From contig NW_013657621.1 in NCBI RefSeq assembly GCF_000142905.1, forward strand, positions 191,573-215,122: 23,550 nt of DNA, in the 5' to 3' direction. Below are positions 1 to 8,073 of this stretch, one piece after another. Within the stretch, counting starts at the first letter, position 1, and every line of letters starts with the position of its first letter. The notes below the pieces were generated by a model. It was not told the origin of the DNA. It saw only the letters and a program-made list of their open reading frames with translations, and searched no databases. A program made the translations under genes and the position numbers. Origin of the DNA: Thecamonas trahens ATCC 50062. Lineage: Eukaryota; Apusozoa; Apusomonadida; Apusomonadidae.

Positions 1-449
1 ACGCGATTCCCCCCCCGCGTTTATAGCATTATTTGGGCTAGCCTTGGCCCTTCCGCCAGGCGGGGGCTTCCTTTCTGTTTTTTGTTCTTTTAAAACTACG
101 CGCGCTGGGGAGCATTCTCCCCCACTCGCCCTCCCGTCTCCACACACACACGCCAGGGTCGGGCGGCGGCGAGAGGGGCAGCGAGGGGGGGCAAAAACCC
201 CCGACGGACTGGCGGGCACACCCGGACTTCCATAACGTACCAATGACAATGTACTTCCTGTAAATGGCAACCAGGCATGTGAGTAGATAGCCAAGACCAT
301 GAGCTACACAATGGTACCCATGGAGAGTGTATAGGCACGAGCATGTGCCATGTAGGAGGCCGGCGGTTGGACAGCCGCGCCTGTGGTGGCAAGCCATGGA
401 ACGCCAGGTCATCACCCGCCACGCGGCGTTATCGCCCACAGCGAGGCGC

Positions 450-516
450 GGAGGGAGGGAGGGAGGAGGGGAGGGAGGGAAGGAGGAAGGGAAGAGGGAG
501 AGGGAGAGGGAGAGAG
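450..516. repeat. Purine-only GGGA/GAGA simple-sequence tract
   Basis: An uninterrupted run of purines built from GGGA, GGAA and GAGGGA units, read on the plus strand. Tracts of this kind can form G-quadruplex or triplex DNA. Whether this one acts in regulation of the gene at 798 is not visible from sequence. Confidence 0.8.
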
Positions 517-743
517 CCAAGCCAGCAACATACATGATGTACTCATAGTCAAAGGACGCCGCCATGGTCCGCTCGGCACAGTTGAGTGACTCGTCCTCTC
601 TCGGCTTGCCTTGCCCACTCAACAGCTTGTGTGCTGTGCTGGTGAGCCTTTTGCTGTTCACGGGCTTTCCCCCTCTCCGTTGTCCGGCCACTAGTCGACG
701 AGTCACGCGGAGAGGGGGACCGTACTTGCAGGCGGGCGGGGGC

Positions 744-760
744 GGGGGGGGGGGGGGGGG
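744..760. repeat. G homopolymer (17 G) upstream of the SAM-domain gene
   Basis: A 17-base G run lies 37 bp before the ATG at 798. Other genes here have C runs on their sense strand near the start; this one has G on the sense strand. Its length is prone to sequencing and replication slippage. Confidence 0.85.
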
Positions 761-797
761 TCGGTAGCGGAGCCACTCGACGCTAGCCAGCAGGAGG

Positions 798-2264
798 ATG
801 TCGAGCAAGCGCGGGGGCGTGACGGACAAGCCCGCGGGAGGACGTGGCGCAAGTGGTGGTGAGCGCGACCTGCTCAAGTCGATGCAGCAGGCGCTGACGG
901 TCCGCCAGGCGCTGGCTGCCCACTCGGCGCTCGGGGGCGGACTGACTGATGGCTGGAGCGACGACGACGAGGCCAAGATAGGCGAGCTCCCGCAGGTCCA
1001 CACAAGCAAGTCGAGCTCGCGGCGGAGCTCGAGGAGGAGCTCGCGGCGGAGCTCGCAGCACGGCTCCGGGGCGAGTAGCTCGAGGTCGCGCGGCTCAAAG
1101 TCAGGCACGCCGCGGTCGGGCCCCGAGGCGTCGACGTCGCGGAGCGGGCGGCGGCGTGGCGGTGGTGTTAGGGAAGCGCCTGCCGAAGCGAGCGAGGTTG
1201 AGGCACGGGCTAGCAAGCGGGCGGCGCGGCGGAAGCGCGGCGCAGTCCAGGCTGAGCCAGCAAGTAAGCTGAGCGGGGTGCGCGAGGACAAGGCGAGCGG
1301 GGTGAGCGAGGGTGGCGGGACAGAGCCGGCGCCAGCAGACGCACCGGCAGATGGAGAAGAAGCGGCGGCAGCGGAGGGTCCGACGTACTTTCTCAAGCAG
1401 CTGGTCAAGGCGTTTACTGAGATCGAACGCGATTTGGGCGCCGAGTCGATGCGGGTGGACCAGCTGCAGGCATGGATTACGACTACGCTCAAGCCCGGGC
1501 TGGCGCAGATGAACTCGCGGCTGACTGAGCGGTGCGGCGAGCTGAAGCGCGAGTTTGAGGTTGCGGCAGCGCCGTTCAAGGAGCGCGGCGACCGGCTTCG
1601 GCCGCAGGTTGCGGCGCTGGTGCCTGTGCTGGAAGATCTTGTTCTGCGGCTGACGTCGCAGGTCGATGGGGCGATTGGAACGTACGACGCGGTGGCAGAG
1701 CATGAAGCTGAGCTTGCGCGGCGGATCGAGCGAGTGCTGGTGGACTTGCAGGCACAGGCTGCCGAGCTCGAGTCGCTCATGGACGAGGCCGAGGACGCCC
1801 AGCTTGAGTCGCTGGAGGAGCGGCTCTCGGCACGGCTCCTCCGCGAAGCGTCGGAGAAACTTGCGGTAGGTGCAGCCGAGCGCGGGAGCGGGCTCGACGC
1901 GCGGATGGCGTGCATGCATGCACAGCTCGACCAAGTGGTGGCGACCGAAGCCGGGCGGCAAGTCCAGGCTATTGCCGAGGAGCTGATGGAAGTGCGGGCG
2001 GCCGAGGAGGCCAAGCCGCACCCTCTCAATCCGGGCGGCAACTCGATGGCGACGCGGCAGGCCGAGTTCTTTGACTGGCTCTCGCAGCACGGCTACGAAG
2101 CTTACTTTGTCAACTTTAAGGAGTACGGCTACGATACGCTTGCGGTTCTCGGCACCCTCACCCCGGACGAGATTGCACTCCTCGGCATCCGCAAGGCCGG
2201 CCATCGCCGCGGTCTGGAGATGGCCATCGAGCAGTTGCGGCGGCAGCAAATCCTTGAAGGGTAA
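798..2264 (+). CDS. SAM-domain coiled-coil protein
   Basis: A 488-residue protein of unknown role. Residues about 1-130 are basic and low in complexity, with an Arg/Ser block (SSRR repeated three times near residue 75) encoded by a 12-bp tandem repeat. Residues about 200-415 are rich in Glu, Arg, Leu and Ala with heptad-like spacing and should form coiled coil. Residues about 423-482 form a sterile alpha motif: FFDWLSQHGYEAYFVNFKEY, then a hydrophobic core, LLGIRKAGHRRG and a terminal helix. SAM domains usually mediate protein-protein or protein-RNA assembly, and the coiled coil suggests an oligomeric scaffold. The ATG at 798 is the first in frame, shortly after a G run. The product could belong to the cytoskeletal or centrosomal SAM proteins, but nothing specific supports that. 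Confidence 0.85.
   Translation: MSSKRGGVTDKPAGGRGASGGERDLLKSMQQALTVRQALAAHSALGGGLTDGWSDDDEAKIGELPQVHTSKSSSRRSSRRSSRRSSQHGSGASSSRSRGSKSGTPRSGPEASTSRSGRRRGGGVREAPAEASEVEARASKRAARRKRGAVQAEPASKLSGVREDKASGVSEGGGTEPAPADAPADGEEAAAAEGPTYFLKQLVKAFTEIERDLGAESMRVDQLQAWITTTLKPGLAQMNSRLTERCGELKREFEVAAAPFKERGDRLRPQVAALVPVLEDLVLRLTSQVDGAIGTYDAVAEHEAELARRIERVLVDLQAQAAELESLMDEAEDAQLESLEERLSARLLREASEKLAVGAAERGSGLDARMACMHAQLDQVVATEAGRQVQAIAEELMEVRAAEEAKPHPLNPGGNSMATRQAEFFDWLSQHGYEAYFVNFKEYGYDTLAVLGTLTPDEIALLGIRKAGHRRGLEMAIEQLRRQQILEG
1013..1060 (+). repeat. Four 12-bp tandem repeats inside the SAM-domain gene
   Basis: Four imperfect 12-bp units (consensus GAGCTCGCGGCG) encode the SSRR/SSQH block of the SAM-domain protein. 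The unit is a multiple of three, so copy-number change would keep the frame. Confidence 0.85.
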
Positions 2265-2394
2265 ACTTAGTAGTCTATGGCGAGCAGGCGTGCTGTAGCA
2301 AAGTGACGCCGACCAACAGACACGTCGACTGCCACGACGAAAGGGAAGCGACAGAGGCTGGAGCGACCAAGTCCGGGACCAACACCACCCCACT

Positions 2395-2411
2395 CCCCCC
2401 CCCCCCCCCCC
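2395..2411. repeat. C homopolymer (17 C) upstream of CCZ1
   Basis: A 17-base C run on the sense strand ends 17 bp before the CCZ1 ATG at 2429, so it probably lies in the 5' leader or core promoter. It is one of several sense-strand C runs near gene starts in this window. Confidence 0.85.
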
Positions 2412-2428
2412 TCCCCTCTCCCCTTGTC

Positions 2429-3847
2429 ATGGACACGACGCTGTCCGAGTATGCGGCGAGCCTGGCCGAGTTCTACGTGTTTGACCCGCGTCTGGGCCGG
2501 TCTGAAGGGAAGGAGCACGAGGCCGTGCTGTACTACTACCCGCACTCGCTGCCGTTGTCTGTAAAGACAAGGAACGTTGGCCTCTCGCAAGCCTTTGTCA
2601 ACTTTGCGGCGCAGTTTTCTCCCAATCAGCCGCTGTCTGCAGCACACACTCGCAAGCATCGGGCGGCGTACTTCAATCCGGAGGGCGAGTACTGGCTGGT
2701 CCTTGTTGTCCGGCTGCCGTACTCTGTGGTGGAGAGCAAGGACGAGGAGGGCAATGTCGTGCAGGATAACGTGTACGATGGGACCAAGGTGACGGATGGC
2801 GGGTTGACGACCATGATCAAGCAAGTCTACGCCATGTTCAAGCTCTTCAACGCCTCATTCTCGTCTGTGGTGAGCAAGTACTCGATCGAGGTCCTCCGCT
2901 CCAAGCTCGAGTTCTTCCTCACGCCGTACATCACCTCGATTGACTTTGGCTCGCTGGACATGTTCCACTCGCTCGCCGGCATCCACTACCTGCCCATCGA
3001 CAAGAACGTGTACCTCCGCATCCAGTGCTTTGTTAACGCTCTGGAGGACGCATTCCCGGTTGTCGGCGCCTCGGTCTTTCTCTTTGACGACCACCTGGTG
3101 TACTCGGGCCTGGGGCCGGACGACATGCGCATCCTGTACAAGTACTTGCTGGACAATCTGGCGGTTGGCGGCGCCAACGTCGACCTCTCCAAGACGCCGC
3201 GCAACCACCCGATGCCGTCGCTCAAGCCCAAAGCCGGCACGCGGCGCGTCCTGCCCGACGGCTTCCTCACCGGCCCGGCGAGCCTGACGGATCCGGACTC
3301 GCCGATCAATGCGCCGCACGTGTTTGTGGGTGATGACGAGGAAAAGTTCCTGCTCATCTACCATGCCCACGGCGCGGTCCTCCTCCTTCTTCTTGATGTG
3401 ACCGACCCGGTAGCGCTGACTTCAGTTGACCTCTACGCTGCGCTCGAGCGCGAGATCAAGCCGCAGATGGACACGCTTGTCTCGTCCATCCTGGGCTTTG
3501 CGGCCGACACCCGTGGCGCGAGCTCGTCGTCGACCGACTCGGACTCGGCCTACGCCTACTTTAACTCGATGAACCTCGCGCTCAAGAGCTCGCTCGCCTC
3601 AGCCGACGCGCTCTCGCCCTCGCTCCGGTCCATGATTTGGGCCATCGGCAGCGACCTCTCGCTCCACCGCGAGGGCATCACCGAGGTCGACATCAAGGCC
3701 GACCCCGAGGGCTGGGTCACCGGCCGCAAGTCGGACTCGCGCGAGTTGTACGTCGTCTTTGACGCCAAGAAGGCCAACCTCATCGAGGTCTCACAGGAGA
3801 TTGCCCGCATCTCCAAGTCGACCTTTTCCAACGTCTTTATCGAGTAA
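2429..3847 (+). CDS. CCZ1: CCZ1 homolog, Rab7 guanine-nucleotide exchange factor subunit
   Basis: A 472-residue protein, close to the roughly 480 of animal CCZ1. In known systems CCZ1 pairs with MON1 through longin domains to activate Rab7 on late endosomes, autophagosomes and vacuoles. The N-terminus shows the CCZ1 signature FYVFDPRLGRSEGKEHEAVL followed by YYYP, matching the first longin domain. The middle shows VFLFDDHLVYSGLGPDDMRI followed by LYKYL, the hallmark of the second longin domain. The C-terminal third, ending in FSNVFIE, fits the third longin-like domain. I chose the ATG at 2429: the frame is open further upstream, but that part is proline-rich, is encoded by the C run and has no ATG. 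The gene lies 164 bp after the SAM-domain gene on the same strand and 78 bp before the zinc-finger gene. Confidence 0.93.
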   Translation: MDTTLSEYAASLAEFYVFDPRLGRSEGKEHEAVLYYYPHSLPLSVKTRNVGLSQAFVNFAAQFSPNQPLSAAHTRKHRAAYFNPEGEYWLVLVVRLPYSVVESKDEEGNVVQDNVYDGTKVTDGGLTTMIKQVYAMFKLFNASFSSVVSKYSIEVLRSKLEFFLTPYITSIDFGSLDMFHSLAGIHYLPIDKNVYLRIQCFVNALEDAFPVVGASVFLFDDHLVYSGLGPDDMRILYKYLLDNLAVGGANVDLSKTPRNHPMPSLKPKAGTRRVLPDGFLTGPASLTDPDSPINAPHVFVGDDEEKFLLIYHAHGAVLLLLLDVTDPVALTSVDLYAALEREIKPQMDTLVSSILGFAADTRGASSSSTDSDSAYAYFNSMNLALKSSLASADALSPSLRSMIWAIGSDLSLHREGITEVDIKADPEGWVTGRKSDSRELYVVFDAKKANLIEVSQEIARISKSTFSNVFIE

Positions 3848-3925
3848 AGCCATGTCCACCAGCTGCTGGCACACTCTGCTTCACGGCCACCTTGGCTGGC
3901 TCACCTGTCTCGCCGGGTGGTCGCC

Positions 3926-5008
3926 ATGTCTGCCGACGCCCGACAGGCTGCCGACGCCCGGTCGAAGCGACCATGGCCAGCAGAAGCAGCAGGCGAGGCA
4001 AGGAGTAGAGGCGGTGGAGGCGGTGAGGGAGAGGTCGAGCTGGCGTTGCCGGTCGTGCGGTTGGCCGTGGCCGTGGCGGGCGATGGCTCGTCGGCAACGT
4101 GTACGGAAGTTCGGCCGAGGAAGCGGGCAAGGACCACTGCGCTGGGCAGGGTCTCGGCGCTGCCGTGGGACTTTTCGGCCTTTGGGCAGGGGCAGAGTGT
4201 GGCGGGAGGCGTGGCAGCTGGAGATGCGGTGGCGGAAGGCGCGGCGCCGGCGGCAGCGCCGGCCGCAACAGGCGATCTGCTGGGCAACATGGGGCTGCCG
4301 CCGTTGCTGGTACGGTTGCCTGGGAGGGAGCCGATCTCGGCTGCAGCCCGGTCGCGATCACGCGTACCTTGCTCTACTTCTCCCCCTCCTCGTCCTCCGC
4401 CACCACCACCGCCGCTGCCAGCGCTCCCACGACCTGTGGGCCAGACGGCGGCTCGCCGTCAGGGTGGCATTGCGGCGCTGGGGGTGACCAAGCTCGGCTC
4501 GTTCTCGCCGCGGCAGAGACAGTCGAGGCCGCGGGTGCAGCCGTTGCCGAGCTCGGCGGCAGGGCAGGCGGCGATGCGGCTCGGGGTGCGGCGGAGAGCA
4601 GGCGAGGCGGCAGCAGGCGAGGCAGCAGCGGCAGGTGCGGCGGTGGCAGTGGCCGAGGCCACGGCAGATGAGGTGGGCGGGGAGCGGGTGATGACGGCTG
4701 AAGAGCGCCGGAAGGCGGCAAAGCGAGCGAGGAACAGGCGGTACTACGCCGAGAACAAGGCCCGGCTGCTGGCCAAGGCCAAGACGCGGTACTCGCCGCG
4801 CAAACGGGGTGGCCGACGCCAGAACCGTGATCTGCCGCACAAGTGCGCCGTTGATGGTTGTGACTTTGCCTGCAAGTACCCGTCCAAGCTCGCCGTCCAC
4901 ATGCGGAGCCACACCGGCGAGCGGCCGTTCCGCTGCACTCATTGCAGCTACGCGGCGACGCAGGAGGGCAATCTCAAGTCCCACATCAAGGCCAAGCACG
5001 GTGGGTGA
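3926..5008 (+). CDS. Two-finger C2H2 zinc-finger protein with basic region
   Basis: A 360-residue probable nucleic-acid-binding protein. Residues about 1-260 are Ala/Gly/Pro/Arg-rich and low in complexity, with a polyproline segment near residue 155. A basic stretch follows (EERRKAAKRARNRRYYAENK, about residue 255) that resembles the basic arm of some DNA-binding regions and could serve as a nuclear localisation signal. The end carries two adjacent C2H2 fingers: CAVDGCDFACKYPSKLAVHM with the following RSH, the linker TGERPF, then CTHCSYAATQEGNLKSHIKA and a final H. The TGERPF linker is the canonical Kruppel-type linker. The start is the first ATG in frame after the CCZ1 stop. Overlapping open frames across the repetitive first half lack domains and are shadows. 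Its target is unknown. Confidence 0.82.
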   Translation: MSADARQAADARSKRPWPAEAAGEARSRGGGGGEGEVELALPVVRLAVAVAGDGSSATCTEVRPRKRARTTALGRVSALPWDFSAFGQGQSVAGGVAAGDAVAEGAAPAAAPAATGDLLGNMGLPPLLVRLPGREPISAAARSRSRVPCSTSPPPRPPPPPPPLPALPRPVGQTAARRQGGIAALGVTKLGSFSPRQRQSRPRVQPLPSSAAGQAAMRLGVRRRAGEAAAGEAAAAGAAVAVAEATADEVGGERVMTAEERRKAAKRARNRRYYAENKARLLAKAKTRYSPRKRGGRRQNRDLPHKCAVDGCDFACKYPSKLAVHMRSHTGERPFRCTHCSYAATQEGNLKSHIKAKHGG

Positions 5009-5059
5009 AAGATTGTGTTGTATATTTGGGGAAGGGGGGGAAAGACGCTCACTTGCTTG

Positions 5060-7718
5060 TCAGATTTCGTCCGACGAGAGCTGCGAGGTGTCGTCAGTCG
5101 AGGAGGGCTCGGGCGCTTGAGGCCCGAGGGAGATAGCTGAGGCGACGGCAAGTGCCTCAGCATCCGAGAGGGGCGGAGGGCGGGCGCCAATCTTGGGACG
5201 AACAATCCGGCGAGTTCGCGACCGCTTGTACATGAGAGTGATGACGATGGCAGAAATGACGACAACGATGCCCGACGAGATGAGGACAGCGAGCACAATG
5301 TTGCGATTGCTGGCGCGCGGCGGCGGCGCGGTCGTTGTGGTCGCATCCGACGAGGAATCCGGCTGCTGGGCGTGAATCGAGCATGACGACTCGTCACAAG
5401 CCAGGCGGTAGGTGCCCGCGGCGTCGGTGACGTCGCGGACACCGGTGGCGGTCCGGACTTGCAGATTGGTAAAGTGAGCATCAGAGCGCGTGGAAAGGTC
5501 AGAACGACCTGCTCGTCGCCCGGCATTAGCCGAACGTCGGCATTGAGCACCACCTCGAGCGAGCCGCCCAGCTCGACTGAGCCCTCGACGGCGAGACTCG
5601 GTGAGGCACCGCGCGCGATGGCGACAACGAGTGAAGCTTGCGGAGCTTGCACAAAACATGCGGCCGTGAGCTGGACACCCGACCCGATGGCCAGCGTCGA
5701 CACGTCCTCGATGCGGACACACCCGGCCGGAACCGCGAGGTTGTCAGCAATGTCGAGGTGGGCGCCGTCGCGGACGATTAGCGGAGTCTTGAGCACCTCG
5801 GGCGCCGAGACGGTGGTCGAGTTGGCGACGACGGCGGAGCGGCCCTCGAGAACGCCAAACGGCGGCGTAAGATCGTTAAAGTCGCCAAAAGGACCGTCGA
5901 CGACCAGGCCGTAGTAGCCGAGCGAGCCGTAGTCGGAAAAGCCCGACGAGAAGCCGATGCGGTTGCCGGTTCCCGTGACGCACACCGCATACCGCCGCCC
6001 ATTCTCGGGTTCAACAAGCAAAAGCTCGGCATGCAGCTGATCGTCGGGTGCGACGGTGACCACTGGCTCAGCCTCGACGTCGATGTACGCCGTGAGGCCG
6101 ACGTCGAGGTTGGGACCGTCGGCCAGGATGTGGGCGGTGACGGTGATGGAGCCGTTACCTGCGACAAACGAGATGCAGTCGACGTCGGACGAGGACGTGA
6201 TGGCGCTGATGATCGAGTACGCTGGCGGACGCGGGGCAGTCATGATGTCGAGGGCGTCGGCAAAGGTGTCACCGATCGAGTCGCGTGCGTGCGAGAGCTT
6301 AGTGCCGATGATGGCAAGGTCATCCTCGGTATTGGTTGCGCCACTGTACTCACCCTTGGACCACTGGGTGACCGACATGGTGTAGGGAGTGCCCATGATG
6401 GGGCCCCAGCCGTAGTGGCCGAGGTAGTGGGAGAGAATTGCCCATCCGTCGTGCGAGAGGCCAAGCTGGTGGCCGAGCTCGTGCGAGACCGAGTCGCCGA
6501 TGGCATTAACGCGATCGTCGAGGTGGTCGGAAAGACCCATGACGGCTGGTAGTAGTCGGAGGCCTGTCCATAGGCGTCCGTGTACGAGACGCCGCCGGTC
6601 GGCGCCACCCAGCTGTCGGTGGGGTGATGGCGATGGTGGCGCGGCGCTGAGGCGGGTACGCGGCGCAGATGGACTCGTCGGTGGTAACTGTTACGTTAAA
6701 GGCGATAAAGTCCTCTGCGACGCGGGTGACAACGGCCTTGATGACGTCGCGCTCGGCGGAGGAAAAGTCGACAAAGTTACCGTCGAGCGACCACGCGTCG
6801 TAGACCATTGCAGGCTGCGAGGTGTAGGCGTTCCATGCCGAACCTGTCACCACACCGCCGTCGAAATCGAGGTGGAAGCAGTCGGGTGCGTTGGCCCGGG
6901 TGGTGAAGATCGGGACGCTGGACCGGGTAGAAACCCGCGCCCGCCCAGCGCTGGCCTTGCCTCCGGTGGGAAACAACAGCGAGCCGCCTGCAGCAGCCTC
7001 GGCCGCGGCCTCGTCCACAAGCTCGGCGGCAAAGAGATCGAGGGCAGGATTGTCGCCACTCTCATCGGCCGCAAGCGCTGGCTCAGGGCGCGGCAGGTGG
7101 CAGAACGCGGAGGCGAGCGGACCGACGGTGAGCGTGGCAGGTCGAAAAGCGTTGCCGTTGTCGGAGCGGGTCACCGAGAGCGTGGCGCCGAGCTCGGCCT
7201 TGGCCGACACAACGTGGATCATGACCGAGCCGTCGGCATGCTCGGTGGCAAGCAGTCGTTCGGACGGCGGACAGTTGGGAGGAAGAGTGTCTACAGAGGC
7301 AGCAAGACAGCCAAGGACGACAGCAACCGGCCGCGGCTGGTCATTGCCATCGGCTGAAGGCCGAGTGCGGATGACCGAAGTGACACGGACGGTCAAACCT
7401 GACGTTTGATCAAAAGCACGGCCGAGCGGGAGCGAAAGAACCGAGCCAGGCGCGAGCTCCGACCAGGTGTGGGCATCAAACGAGACAACCGACCGGACCT
7501 GGCCACGGATGGCATTGTCGCCTCCATCGCCTCCATTGCCTCCATTGCCTCCATACCGGCACCGAAAGCTGACGTCAGGAGCGAGGGAGCCACAAAGTGG
7601 GAGACGAACGCTTGTTGGAATCGTGGCTGGTCTTCGGGTGTGCCACGCCATTGCCTGCCACACCGACCACCAGCAAGACCAAACCCAACACCAATCCAAG
7701 GGCCACGGTATTAGCCAT
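5060..7718 (-). CDS. Membrane-anchored secreted-type zinc metalloprotease, frame-disrupted (possible pseudogene)
   Basis: The pieces of one gene lie in successive frames. The ATG at 7718 opens a clear signal peptide (ANTVALGLVLGLVLLVVGVA). The propeptide-like part continues in another frame to about 6621. A short piece (TDSWVAPTGGVSYTDAYG) bridges to about 6530. The catalytic frame then carries HELGHQLGLSHD (6448-6483), the HExxHxxGxxHD zinc site of metzincins, and PIMG (6391-6402), the Met-turn. Next come QWSKGEY and a beta-rich domain resembling bacterial pre-peptidase C-terminal domains. Another shift near 5494 leads to a single transmembrane helix (5228-5302) and a short basic, then acidic, cytosolic tail. 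Three breaks each look like one missing base at G4 or A3G2 sites; the first could be a small intron. It converges on the zinc-finger gene 51 bp away. Pseudogene versus sequence error is unresolved. Confidence 0.78.
7521..7556 (-). repeat. Four 9-bp tandem repeats in the metalloprotease propeptide
   Basis: Four near-perfect 9-bp units (CCTCCATTG on the plus strand) encode a GGNGGNGGD-type stretch in the minus-strand propeptide frame. The unit preserves frame when its copy number changes. In another frame the same DNA reads as MEA repeats, so frame choice here rests on the flanking sequence. Confidence 0.85.
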
Positions 7719-8073
7719 GGCGGTTAAAGATTGGACGGTGGGTGGTATGGAGGAGGTTGAGAGTTGCGGGGTGTGTACGTGTGCGAGACGAGTGAGGTTG
7801 ACATGAATCGAGCTTTGTGGCGGCGTTGGTCCATCATAAGTCGATGTTCTTTGGCAAAGGGGGGCCAAAAAAAAACGCTGTTTATGCGAAAAAAATAGTG
7901 TTTGACGTGTTGCGGGGTACTACCCAGGTCCCGGCGGACGTTGGCGAATTGGGACAAATATTGCTAGCCATGCCCCACCCCCCACCCCCCCATTCTCGAC
8001 CTCCGGCCGGCCTCGCAAGGCTGGCGGTGGCAGCCCACACAGTCGCGGGCGGGTCGAGCACTGCTCTACTTAC
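7719..8073. promoter_or_regulatory. Divergent promoter region between metalloprotease and INTS7
   Basis: This 355-bp gap separates two divergently transcribed genes. It contains A runs at 7867-7875 and 7889-7895, a small inverted repeat (TTTGGC at 7850-7855 with GCCAAA at 7864-7869), and a C-rich block at about 7976-7990 on the INTS7 sense strand. I see no recognisable TATA box. Both promoters must lie here or overlap the coding ends; the individual elements are guesses. Confidence 0.5.

Larger units (their letters stand above)
1..797. other. Left intergenic stretch without a supported gene
   Basis: I see no convincing coding region here. Short open frames exist on both strands but their products are low-complexity or look like composition artefacts. 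The stretch holds a purine-only GGGA/GAGA-type tract (450-516) and a G-run (744-760) just before the first gene. It presumably contains the promoter and 5' leader of the SAM-domain gene starting at 798, and perhaps the end of a gene lying outside the window. Confidence 0.6.

Noticed and set aside
38-2041. A 667-codon open frame on the minus strand opposite the SAM-domain gene
   Set aside because: Its product is Ser/Arg/Pro-rich low complexity with no domain, and it mirrors the high-GC3 codons of the real plus-strand gene. This is an expected shadow in GC-rich DNA.
3759-4487. Alternative frames over the first half of the zinc-finger gene
   Set aside because: They lack an ATG in a sensible position or end before the fingers. 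Only the frame from 3926 continues into the two C2H2 fingers.
7850-7869. Small inverted repeat next to A runs as a terminator or riboswitch
   Set aside because: A 6-bp stem in a eukaryotic divergent promoter is not evidence of either; kept only as a note within the promoter entry.
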